The notes beneath the pieces are model-generated. The model was not told the origin of the DNA, did no database searches, and worked only from the letters and a program-made list of their open reading frames with translations. Shown here in pieces: positions 10,501 through 17,713 of a stretch of DNA of 64,000 nt (position 1 is its first letter; each line of letters starts with the position of its first letter). Origin of the DNA: Ketobacter sp. MCCC 1A13808 (lineage in GTDB: Bacteria > Pseudomonadota > Gammaproteobacteria > Pseudomonadales > Ketobacteraceae); the NCBI RefSeq assembly GCF_009746715.1, contig NZ_VRKW01000003.1, positions 434,001 through 498,000 of the forward strand, written 5' to 3'. The translations under genes and the position numbers were made by a program.

Positions 10501-10675
10501 CTCAATGCAGGCGCAGTTTCTGATTCCGGCCGCGGTATCCCTGGGCTACGGCATTCTATTTGCCACCCTCATCACTCTGATTTTTATTCCGGCGTTGGTT
10601 ATGATTCAGGAAGATGCGAAAGACGTCATCAAATCTTTAAGTGCCAGGATTGTTGGTAAGGAACTCACCTCATGA
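7514..10675 (+). CDS. RND-family efflux transporter permease (AcrB-type)
   Basis: At 1053 residues it has the full length of an RND proton antiporter. It begins with a first transmembrane helix (NPVAANLLMLLIIAAG) followed by a large periplasmic loop. The TM4 proton-relay motif GIVVDDAVVIGE carries the paired aspartates, and the second half repeats the arrangement (SGVVVNDSLLLVSSYNELE). Loss of the typical GLSPLGF-like loop signatures of drug pumps leaves the substrate open: drug, bile-salt, lipid or dye export are all possible. It forms the inner-membrane engine of the tripartite pump and overlaps the response regulator gene by 4 bp. Confidence 0.93.
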   Translation: MSDQSPLRGIIAWFASNPVAANLLMLLIIAAGISTMGSLRKEAFPATEPNKITVSVEYKSGSASQSEEGIAIKIEDALEDVIGIKTITSSATTSGATVTIEKQSDYDLDTLLTDVKNKVDSISNFPALAENPIVEKAVREAHAITIQLYGEADRSLLQQVAENLRDDLLISPNINSVSYSGWLDPMMAIEIDEARLQAYDLTLSDVEAAINNNSSNTNTAVLRNENLYLQLKASEQAYFKYEFAEIPLLTTATGSVIRLGSVATIRDTFDDTTSSLSRFNGVNSLGLEVIATGADDITDTVTATNELVQQWRSEGRLPEGLELETWYDSSQSIEERLSLLVRNAGTGILLVFILLALFLNLSVAFWVAAGLPFICFGTLYFMGDNFAGLTLNEFTTFGFIMALGIVVDDAVVIGESIYSTRSRFGDTVENTIKGTMRVAVPTLFGVFTTVVAFMALSEVSGMLGKLYAQFAAVVTICLLLSIVESKLILPSHLSHLRTHRNGKKTNPVARLWQAMQNGADFGLNRFNDRLYRPAIMLFVRYRYAVVVLALTLFVLVMSMPFNGTVRMSFFPDIVGETVRAEVTMLNDASYGQTHSALLDLEQSALQADQMLRTDKGESASDMAIAHLQVLSEADQSGGVVVELADDAPYNINEFTRRWKQLAGQPEGVLTLNILNARRQVDALRIELRANSDEVLESAGADFRDLLKTTPGVSGISSNLDPGQPRIQLTLNPLGRSLGLNTDELAAQIYQAFSGEVVQRYQRNSDEIEVKVRYPERDRQSINSVLSSRVRTPDGEVVPLATVANIAYGYTRDSITRIDNKRAVYVSADVDKTLISATELVNVLKAGIAERLERQYPTLDIHFAGEAEEQAETASSMSHMFLMAMMIIYLLLAVPLKSYIQPLLIMTAIPFGVVGAILGHWLNDLSLGILSLNGIIALSGVVVNDSLLLVSSYNELEEEGQGSRMESIVEACTGRLRAVLLTSVTTFAGLVPLLGETSMQAQFLIPAAVSLGYGILFATLITLIFIPALVMIQEDAKDVIKSLSARIVGKELTS

Positions 10676-11358
10676 TTTCGGTTTTATTGGTGGAAGATGA
10701 TCTCGACCTGGCGGCAACGGTGGTTCAGTATCTGCAATTGGAAGAAATTCAGTGTGATCACGCCAACAATGGCATCAGTGGACTTCATTTATTGCAGAAG
10801 AATCGCTATGACGCATTATTGCTGGACTTGAATCTGCCACGTATGGACGGCATCAGCGTATGTGAAAATATTCGTGCCAGTGGTAATGATACGCCGGTCT
10901 TAATGCTCACTGCGCGCGACCAGCTTTCCGATAAAATTGAAGGCTTTCACGCCGGAACCGATGATTTTCTGGTGAAGCCCTTTGACATGGAAGAGTTGGT
11001 GTTGCGGGTGCAGGCATTAACCCGTCGCCGCAGCGGACAGGTACAGCGACTGGCCTGTGGTGATCTGACTATGGATTTAACCCGTAGGCAGGCGCAGCGG
11101 GGTGGACAACCCTTGCATCTATCTCCGGTCGGCTGGAAATTGCTGGAGGCACTGCTGCGTGAATCGCCCGCCGCCGTATCGCGTGAGAAATTACAAGCCT
11201 CTGTGTGGGGCGACGATCCTCCGGACAGCAACAGCCTGAAGGTCCATATGTATAACCTGCGTAAAGTATTGGAAAGTGATTCTGAACAAACCCTACTGCA
11301 TACCGTAAAAGGATACGGTTTTGCGTTGTATTCAGCGGACGGTGACGACACCGAATGA
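10672..11358 (+). CDS. OmpR/PhoB-type response regulator
   Basis: A receiver domain (residues 1-115; E8, D9, D10, phospho-acceptor D52 in LLLDLNLPRMDG, conserved K in FLVKPFD) is followed by a C-terminal winged helix ending VHMYNLRKVLES...VKGYGFAL, the OmpR/PhoB DNA-binding domain. Its gene overlaps both the transporter and the kinase gene by ATGA junctions. Within an efflux operon, the likely job is control of the operon's own promoter, which would lie in the 134-bp region between 4878 and 5011. No operator was recognised. Confidence 0.93.
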   Translation: MISVLLVEDDLDLAATVVQYLQLEEIQCDHANNGISGLHLLQKNRYDALLLDLNLPRMDGISVCENIRASGNDTPVLMLTARDQLSDKIEGFHAGTDDFLVKPFDMEELVLRVQALTRRRSGQVQRLACGDLTMDLTRRQAQRGGQPLHLSPVGWKLLEALLRESPAAVSREKLQASVWGDDPPDSNSLKVHMYNLRKVLESDSEQTLLHTVKGYGFALYSADGDDTE

Positions 11359-12596
11359 AATCTTACCTCAATCTAAAACGCTCTGTGTTACTTGCGATTG
11401 TCTGTGTGGTACTGACTTTGGTCATCGGCTACTCGATATTGGCAGCAAGCTATTTTATCGCTGGGATGGATAACATCGTAGCTGCAAATATGGCGCGTGC
11501 CATGCGCAACGAAGTGCAGCCAGAATTGAGTGATAATCCGTTCAAGCAGATCAATTTGACGAAAACCTGGGCTGAGCAGCCGGCATCGGTCAGGGTTTAC
11601 CTGCCCCAGGGTCCGGTTCAACCAGACAAACTGTATAAGACCCATTTGAATGGCAAAAAAAGAATCCTGTTTGCACTAAAACAAAAAATCGACAATGAAA
11701 TCTGGTATTCCAGTTTTCATATGTCCCCCCGTAGTATGGCGCATCTGGTCGGCGTCAACGTGCGCCAGAACATGAATCGCTTGCTGTTTATTGCGCTGGG
11801 CATCACGCTGGCGATCAGCTTGATTATCTGGTGGTTCTTACGGCGAATACAGAACCCCATTTCCCGATTGAATCGGTGGGCGCAAGCGCTGAACGAGCAC
11901 AACCTGAATGAACCGATACCGGATTTCATCTATCCTGAATTGAACGGTTTCGCGCACCTGGTCCATGGCAGTTTGTATTCGGCCAAAGCCGGTATCGAAC
12001 GTGAGCAGCAACTGTTAAGGCAAACCAGTCATGAATTACGAACACCCATTAGTGTGATTCGGTCGAATGTCGAACTGGCTAAAAAAATTCAACTCAAATC
12101 CAATAGCAAAGACGTGGATGAACAAATTCTTCAGCGGATCGACCGTGCCAGTTTAGCAATGAAACAGATGACGGAAACGTTATTGTGGTTGAACAAAGAC
12201 GAACTGAATTCGCTGGATAAAACCCGGTTGCGGATGGACGCCTTGATTGAAGATATTATGGAGCCGCTGCGCTATTTGCTCCAGGGTAAACCGGTTACCG
12301 TAGCCGTATCATTGAACCCGGTGCAGCTGGATGTGCCCGAGGCCGCCACTCGCATCGTACTGGGGAATCTTATCCGGAATGCCTTTCAGCATACAGTGGA
12401 AGGGCAAGTGGAGATTACGTTGATCGACAATATCGTGGTAATCACCAACCGTGAATCCACTCCAGAAGAAGCCAAGACCGATCTCGGCTTTGGGCTGGGC
12501 TTAAAGCTGACCGGGCAACTCACCCAGAAGTTAGGCTGGGGCTGTATCACGACCTCACAAGACGCAAAATACACCGTGGAACTGACGATCAATTAA
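11355..12596 (+). CDS. Sensor histidine kinase of the efflux operon
   Basis: A 413-residue kinase with two transmembrane helices (about 10-35 and 137-158) around a short periplasmic domain of about 100 residues. Then come a HAMP-like linker and a HisKA domain with RQTSHELRTPISVIRSNVE (phospho-acceptor H226). The ATPase domain keeps the N-box (GNLIRNAFQHT) and G2 box (GFGLGLKLTGQL), but a clear DxGxG G1 box is missing, as in some small divergent kinases. It is the last gene of the operon and should pair with the preceding OmpR-type regulator. Confidence 0.9.
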   Translation: MKSYLNLKRSVLLAIVCVVLTLVIGYSILAASYFIAGMDNIVAANMARAMRNEVQPELSDNPFKQINLTKTWAEQPASVRVYLPQGPVQPDKLYKTHLNGKKRILFALKQKIDNEIWYSSFHMSPRSMAHLVGVNVRQNMNRLLFIALGITLAISLIIWWFLRRIQNPISRLNRWAQALNEHNLNEPIPDFIYPELNGFAHLVHGSLYSAKAGIEREQQLLRQTSHELRTPISVIRSNVELAKKIQLKSNSKDVDEQILQRIDRASLAMKQMTETLLWLNKDELNSLDKTRLRMDALIEDIMEPLRYLLQGKPVTVAVSLNPVQLDVPEAATRIVLGNLIRNAFQHTVEGQVEITLIDNIVVITNRESTPEEAKTDLGFGLGLKLTGQLTQKLGWGCITTSQDAKYTVELTIN

Positions 12597-12634
12597 CGTG
12601 GTGCCAAAAGCGTTGTTGGGTTTACAAAGAACGT

Positions 12635-14326
12635 CTACAAAGACCCTTTGGGCTGCTCGCCGTGATTGGATTTCGCGCGGAGTGGCACCATATCCACTTG
12701 CGCCTTAAAACTTTCTGCGCTTGCCGCGTGCCACCATTGGCTATAGTGGGTGTCGTCCGGCGCCTCAATCAAACTGTTTTCTGGCAGAAAGCGATAAATG
12801 CGATCAATCATTTTGGAGTCGGTAGCACCGATACGATGCACGAGATGGTGTGGTTGCAAATCGCAGGGATGAGTCAAACCGGCAGCGGCTACAATATCGC
12901 TTAATGCCAGTAACGTTTTTTGGTGAAAGCGGGCCGCACGCTCGGCCTGCACATCCACCACCAAGCCCCTCTGACGGCCAGGGTCTTGGGTGGTAATACC
13001 AGTGGGGCAGGTACCGGTATGACAACGCTGCGCCTGAATACAGCCGATAGAAAACATAAACGCGCGGGCCGCGTTACACCAGTCAGCGCCGATAGCAAGA
13101 TTGCGCGCCAGCCCGGCACCGGAATAGACCTTGCCACTGGCGGCTAGTTTTACCTTGTCGCGCAATCCGGTGCCCACCAACGCATTACGCACGGTGATCA
13201 ATCCTTCAGTGAGCGGCATGCCGACAAAATCCGAAAGCTCCAGCGGGGCAGCTCCGGTACCGCCTTCGGCGCCGTCTACCACGATATAGTCCAGATAAAT
13301 TCCGGTTTTCAACATGGCCTTCATGATCGCTAATACTTCATGAATATGACCCACACACAACTTGATGCCAACGGGCTTGCCACAGGAAAGCTCACGCATG
13401 CGGGCGGCAAATTCCAATAGCTCAATGGGTGTAGAAAACGCGGAATGAGCCCGCGGGGATAAACAATCCTGGTGCACTGGGATTTTACGCACAGCGGCGA
13501 TTTCTTCGGTAACCTTAGCGCCGGGCAAAAGACCGCCGTGTCCGGGTTTGGCTCCCTGACTGAGCTTTATTTCCGTCATTTTAACCGCATCACTGCTTGC
13601 CTGTTCTTGGAATAATCCGGCATCAAAATGTCCGTTACCATCTCGACAGCCAAAATACCCGGAGCCGATCTCCCAAACCAGATCGCCACCGTGTTCCAGA
13701 TGATAGGAGCTGATGCCCCCTTCGCCTGTGTCGTGATAAAAGTTACCCAGCTGCGCACCTTTGTTCAGCGCCGCAATGGCGTTCGCTGACAGAGCGCCAA
13801 AACTCATCGCAGAAATATTAAGGACAGATGCATTGTATGGCTGGCTGCACTGCTCACCACCGACCGTAATCCGCGGATCCTCTTCGGGGTGAGCGGCGGG
13901 TACGATGGAATGGCTCATCCATTCATACTCCCCGGAATCCGTGTCCCGTTCGGTGCCGAAAGGATGCGTGTCGCGTTTGCCCTGTGCCCGAGCGTGCACC
14001 AGATTACGTGCATCCAGACTAAACGGTTTGCCCTCCAGATCGCCTTCCACAATATAAGAGCGTAGATAGGGCCTTAAGTCGTAAAACAACCAGCGAATGC
14101 GGGCAGCAATAGGGAAGTTGCGGGTAAGCGTCAACTGTTGCTGGTTGTAATCATAGAAGCCCATTATCAGGAACGGAACGCTGATGATACAGCCCAGTAG
14201 CCAGACCGCGTTGCTGAACGCGAGCACGATACACAATAAGGTCAGTGCGGCCGCCGCAATGAAAAGAATATTACGCTTAACTACATCAGATCCGTTGCAG
14301 CCGGCATGTTCATTGTCCGATGCCAT
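12635..14326 (-). CDS. FMN-binding glutamate synthase-like protein
   Basis: A 563-residue protein with two N-terminal transmembrane helices followed by the FMN-binding, TIM-barrel domain of the glutamate synthase large subunit (MSFGALSANAIAALNKGA, GEGGISSYH, KPGHGG, DGAEGGTGAAP). Near the C-terminus CIQAQRCHTGTCPTG gives the C-x5-C-x4-C spacing of a 3Fe-4S cluster. The amidotransferase and GXGXG domains of true GltB are absent, as in the stand-alone family, whose physiological reaction is not settled. The ATG at 14326 was chosen because GGAGGGG lies just upstream. It converges with the efflux operon. Confidence 0.88.
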   Translation of the reverse strand: MASDNEHAGCNGSDVVKRNILFIAAAALTLLCIVLAFSNAVWLLGCIISVPFLIMGFYDYNQQQLTLTRNFPIAARIRWLFYDLRPYLRSYIVEGDLEGKPFSLDARNLVHARAQGKRDTHPFGTERDTDSGEYEWMSHSIVPAAHPEEDPRITVGGEQCSQPYNASVLNISAMSFGALSANAIAALNKGAQLGNFYHDTGEGGISSYHLEHGGDLVWEIGSGYFGCRDGNGHFDAGLFQEQASSDAVKMTEIKLSQGAKPGHGGLLPGAKVTEEIAAVRKIPVHQDCLSPRAHSAFSTPIELLEFAARMRELSCGKPVGIKLCVGHIHEVLAIMKAMLKTGIYLDYIVVDGAEGGTGAAPLELSDFVGMPLTEGLITVRNALVGTGLRDKVKLAASGKVYSGAGLARNLAIGADWCNAARAFMFSIGCIQAQRCHTGTCPTGITTQDPGRQRGLVVDVQAERAARFHQKTLLALSDIVAAAGLTHPCDLQPHHLVHRIGATDSKMIDRIYRFLPENSLIEAPDDTHYSQWWHAASAESFKAQVDMVPLRAKSNHGEQPKGSL

Positions 14327-14458
14327 CTTCCCCTCCCGAAGCACTGTTATGGGACATTAAATTGATGGTCTTTTGAGTAGCGAAGTGCAATAAAATTCCA
14401 TTTATTCTGATTGTTCGGAATCGCCAACAACGCGGCTCTGCGCATCGCAGCTTCAGCG

Positions 14459-15262
14459 TTACTGACTGGGAGGCGATGCGGCACTACCCGCCAGAATGCC
14501 GCCATCTACATTTACCTCAATACCGGTTATGTATTTAGACTCGTCGCAAGCAAGGAACAACGCCGCATAGGCAACGTCCTTTGGTTCACCCATAACGCCC
14601 AGTGGGATCTCGGACGAGATTACTTTAATGGCACTTTCCCGTTGCTCTCCTTCACCCAGCATTGCATCCCATATAGGGGTATAGATAGCACCGGGGTGGA
14701 TAGAGTTACATCGTATGGGGTACTTCTTTTCCGCACAATAAAGCGCAACGGATTTGGTGTGGTTGCGAACGGCGGCTTTGCTGGAAGCATAGGCGGCGGC
14801 AAACGGAATGCCGATAATGCCCGACCGTGACGAAATATTAACGATACTGCCCGACGAAGCATTTTTAATTAACTGAATACCGTACTTGCAACCAAGAGCA
14901 ACACCATCCAGATTGGTGGCATGCACTTTGTGCCAACTTTCAATGTCCAGATTTTCTGGATCATGGGGCCCTGAAGTCTCGAATATACCAGCGATGCCCG
15001 CGTTATTCACAACAACATCCAGGCCGCCGTATTGGCTTTTGACAAAGTCACTGGCTGCTTTCCAATCTTCCTCTTTGCTCACGTTCAAGTGAAAATAACA
15101 GGAAGGTTCACCCAGGCCAGTAGCGACTTCGTTGCCCAAATCATCATTAATATCAGTGACTAAAACCACTGCACCTTCTTCTGAAAACAGCTCGGCAATG
15201 GCTCTTCCAATGCCTCTGGCAGCGCCGGTTACCAATACGGTTTTGTTTTTAAGTCTTAACAT
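14459..15262 (-). CDS. Short-chain dehydrogenase/reductase (SDR)
   Basis: A classical 267-residue SDR. It has the nucleotide-binding TGAARGIG, the structural NNAG, a catalytic serine in VNISSRSG, and the active-site Y-x3-K as YASSK. An aspartate after the second strand (VTDIND) favours NAD over NADP. The substrate cannot be read from the sequence. The start is supported by a GAGGATCG ribosome-binding site directly upstream. The next gene, on the same strand 29 bp upstream, encodes an acetyltransferase. Confidence 0.92.
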   Translation of the reverse strand: MLRLKNKTVLVTGAARGIGRAIAELFSEEGAVVLVTDINDDLGNEVATGLGEPSCYFHLNVSKEEDWKAASDFVKSQYGGLDVVVNNAGIAGIFETSGPHDPENLDIESWHKVHATNLDGVALGCKYGIQLIKNASSGSIVNISSRSGIIGIPFAAAYASSKAAVRNHTKSVALYCAEKKYPIRCNSIHPGAIYTPIWDAMLGEGEQRESAIKVISSEIPLGVMGEPKDVAYAALFLACDESKYITGIEVNVDGGILAGSAASPPSQ

Positions 15263-15291
15263 CGATCCTCCATAGTAAAAGCAACTGCCCC

Positions 15292-15717
15292 CTATGAAAC
15301 CTCCAATTTTTCACTGAAGTGATAGCTGGCAATAGTCAAACCTTGCCTGAAATAAAATTTATGTGCCTGATGTCGATGGGTTCCTGAATCAAGATGAAGA
15401 TAGTGGCAACCGGCATCGACCGCCTGAGCGCGTAACCAGGACAGCATTGTCTCGCCATACCCTTTAGATCGCTTCGCATCCGACGTAACCAGGTCGTCCA
15501 CGTAAAGGTGTTTTCCCATAAACAGGTTGGAACAGATACGGTATCCGGCCACCGCCACCACCTTATCGTCATCCTTCAAATAAGCCAACTTATAACCCTC
15601 AATTTCCATGTCGCGGACTTGTGTCAAAAATGACTCGCGCTGCAGGTGAGGGCGGAGCTCTGACATTACATCAAAGCAGCTTTCTATTTCTTCATCGGTT
15701 ATTGCTTGCTGAGGCAT
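15292..15717 (-). CDS. GNAT-family N-acetyltransferase
   Basis: A 141-residue protein with the GNAT core: a beta strand with YLKDDDKVVAVAGYRI, the acetyl-CoA loop as SDAKRSKGYGETMLSWL (degenerate Q/RxxGxG/A) and a C-terminal HLDSGTHRHQAHKFYFRQG stretch. It should transfer an acetyl group to an unknown small molecule or protein. It lies 29 bp upstream of the SDR gene on the same strand, so the two may be co-transcribed. Confidence 0.85.
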   Translation of the reverse strand: MPQQAITDEEIESCFDVMSELRPHLQRESFLTQVRDMEIEGYKLAYLKDDDKVVAVAGYRICSNLFMGKHLYVDDLVTSDAKRSKGYGETMLSWLRAQAVDAGCHYLHLDSGTHRHQAHKFYFRQGLTIASYHFSEKLEVS

Positions 15718-15807
15718 GCCTTGTCCTTTTTTGTCAGAGTTAAGGTCACCAGTCTGTACGATTCACTAAGATACTTCGTAGGTCATAAGGTGTTTTTCTA
15801 TTCCACT

Positions 15808-16419
15808 TTAAACACGCTGGTCTTTACTGACATAGAATTTAAAGTCGCAGCTCTTGGCTCCACTCGCAAGGGTCTGAGTCCTGGTGAAATCAGCGTGCCA
15901 TCTATCTGCCAATTTATAATCTTGAACGCATGCTGCGTGATAACATAGGTCCGGATGCCCCTGGGACTTGTAATACGCTTGAATAGGGCAGGTCACAACA
16001 TCAAAAGAAAGGTCCGCATCCGATGAGGTAAAAACTCGCTCAAAAGGTCTGGTAAAAAGAAGCCCCCATAACACTTTATCAATCCAGTAAATTCGGGATA
16101 TTGAATTCAGTCCCCTTGTGATAGATAAGTGCCACATGGGCGATCCCAATAATTGAGTAATTTCCCAGTTAATATTCTCGATATGCAGTTTTGCATCTTG
16201 TTCAGAAATGCCGGATTGTAGCGTCGACTGGTAGAAGGCGATATTGCGCTGGCACGTTGCAATGATAAATGACATGCCTAGCGTTTCTTTACGGTCCGAT
16301 TTAGGCAGCTTCTTATATTCGCCTTCTGTTAAATCCAGAATTTTTCTTATTCTATGGCTCGGTAGAGCAGGGCGCAAAACCCGCTTTACGGCCCTATTGA
16401 AAATCCAGGCATGAATCAA
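15808..16419 (-). CDS. ATC-hydrolase-like protein (L-2-amino-thiazoline-4-carboxylate hydrolase family)
   Basis: The C-terminal half carries the family signature: FDVVTCPIQAYY, a paired cysteine region LCYHAACVQDYKLA, then RTQTLASGAKSCDFKFY at the end. Members of the family resemble the ATC hydrolase of bacterial cysteine synthesis from aminothiazolines, but most are unstudied. The frame begins with TTG at 16419; no ATG occurs before residue 49, so a TTG start is the best choice. It is a stand-alone gene between the GNAT and MAPEG genes. Confidence 0.65.
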   Translation of the reverse strand: MIHAWIFNRAVKRVLRPALPSHRIRKILDLTEGEYKKLPKSDRKETLGMSFIIATCQRNIAFYQSTLQSGISEQDAKLHIENINWEITQLLGSPMWHLSITRGLNSISRIYWIDKVLWGLLFTRPFERVFTSSDADLSFDVVTCPIQAYYKSQGHPDLCYHAACVQDYKLADRWHADFTRTQTLASGAKSCDFKFYVSKDQRV

Positions 16420-16465
16420 TGTTCTGTCCCTCTGCGTTCGGATCTATCGCTATAGCCAGCCACTA

Positions 16466-16909
16466 CTATACACCTGCCACTAATAATATCGGTGATACAA
16501 GGAAAAGCCACATACAGGCTAGAACCAAATTACTCAATGCAAATGCGATTAAACGATGTATGACATTATTATATGAAAGATGTATCAGGCTATGCAGGAG
16601 GCGTAGGATTACATAAACCCATGCCAATACGAGCACTTTTATGTCAACTGCCTCAAGCAAATAATAGAGAGTACACGCAAAGTAGAATACTATTGGCAGC
16701 TCCAATAGATTCATGTAGTTCCTATTGGCGAGGGACACGTATTCCGGAACGCGATTGGATTCACCCAGCTCGAAATCCTTCGCCGTTATCTTACCTTCGA
16801 ACGCAGCCTTGAATCTTCTATATGGAATTTGCAACAAAACTATAAGCGTCAGGCCAACCAATGCCAGCGCCGGTAATAATATTTGGCCTTGAATAATTTC
16901 ATGCATCAC
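16466..16909 (-). CDS. MAPEG-family membrane protein
   Basis: A 147-residue protein with four predicted transmembrane helices. It carries the MAPEG pattern: RNYMNLLELPIVFYFAC in helix 2 and a VYVILRLLHSLIHLSYNNV segment in helix 3, equivalent to the glutathione-contact region. MAPEG proteins include membrane glutathione transferases and relatives of unknown function. A GFA-domain gene, also linked by family to glutathione chemistry, lies next to it on the same strand, which is suggestive but not proof of joint action. Confidence 0.85.
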   Translation of the reverse strand: MMHEIIQGQILLPALALVGLTLIVLLQIPYRRFKAAFEGKITAKDFELGESNRVPEYVSLANRNYMNLLELPIVFYFACTLYYLLEAVDIKVLVLAWVYVILRLLHSLIHLSYNNVIHRLIAFALSNLVLACMWLFLVSPILLVAGV

Positions 16910-16998
16910 TTATTCCTATGGGTGACGCCGTAATTACAGGGCAAAAAAGGTTGTTCATGCCACGTGCCTGCTAACGCCAGGATGACTGCATATCCCGA

Positions 16999-17394
16999 CT
17001 ATTCGTGCGGATGTTCATCGAATTGTTTCGCGTTATCGCCAATTTTGAACCAGCCCGGTTTCTCGGAAACAAACTCATGGAATAAATTTTCAATCTCAAT
17101 ATCACCATCAATGCAATTGGCATGTATTGGGAAGGATTCCATCTTGGAAAAAACCTCGCCAAGAGCAGAACCACAAACCGAACAAAAACACCGATCATAT
17201 TTATAAGGTGATACGGCCTTGTAGACTGATATCTTATCGCGGCCAGCAGTAATATGAAATTTATCGGATTTTACGAATGCCAAAGCGCTAGCCCCGACTT
17301 TACGGCAACGGCTGCAATGACACATGCCCATCATGCTAGGCATCTCGGTTAATTCAAACTGTACCGCTCCACAACAACAGCTTCCTTTCATCAT
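16999..17394 (-). CDS. GFA (CENP-V/formaldehyde-activating) domain protein
   Basis: A compact zinc protein: SCCCGAVQFEL at the N-terminus, MCHCSRCRKVGAS in the middle and CFCSVCGSALG near residue 75. These give the CxCG, CxxC and CxxC pairs of the GFA fold. The prototype Gfa adds glutathione to formaldehyde, but most members have unknown substrates. This is the first of three GFA-family genes in the window; the others (22549 and 27091) are in integron cassettes. No convincing attC borders this copy. Confidence 0.88.
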   Translation of the reverse strand: MMKGSCCCGAVQFELTEMPSMMGMCHCSRCRKVGASALAFVKSDKFHITAGRDKISVYKAVSPYKYDRCFCSVCGSALGEVFSKMESFPIHANCIDGDIEIENLFHEFVSEKPGWFKIGDNAKQFDEHPHE

Positions 17395-17449
17395 ATCGCA
17401 CCTTCAAGTATGAGGTATTCTGTCTGCGAAAGCGTAGCATGAAAGCTGT

Positions 17450-17581
17450 ATGGATGAACAGTTTTATGAAGGTGATGATTTTAGGTGTGTCACAACTGCA
17501 TCGCATCTGAAATTGTTGTACCACACCCTAGAGTACGCCCAAGCGCCCCTCACCTCAGCTAAAGCCCAGAAAATCGAATGA
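17450..17581 (+). CDS. Small ORF of 43 codons before a hairpin (doubtful)
   Basis: This is the only reading frame of note in the 319-bp gap between the GFA gene and the beta-propeller gene. It runs from ATG 17450 to TGA 17581 and encodes MDEQFYEGDDF...AQKIE, with no recognised motif. Immediately after the stop, AGCCGCT and AGCGGCT form an inverted repeat around 16 bases, but no T-run follows, so it is a weak terminator at best. No clear ribosome-binding site precedes the ATG. It could be a remnant. Confidence 0.25.
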   Translation: MDEQFYEGDDFRCVTTASHLKLLYHTLEYAQAPLTSAKAQKIE

Positions 17582-17713
17582 GCCGCTTGTCAAAAAGGTT
17601 TTCAGCGGCTTCATGTGGAATTCGAGTTCAGGCCCCAACTTTATTTCTATCCATGACGATCTCAACTCTCTGGTTATTTTAATCAGCCTGCAAAGTACAG
17701 TGCCCGGTTCGGA

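Noticed and set aside
14411-14830. A 139-codon plus-strand frame
   Set aside because: It lies antisense to the SDR gene, whose motifs are complete.
16968-17005. TGCTAACGCCAGG next to the first GFA gene as an attC
   Set aside because: There is no matching GTTRRRY core or palindrome, so I do not extend the cassette array to this region.
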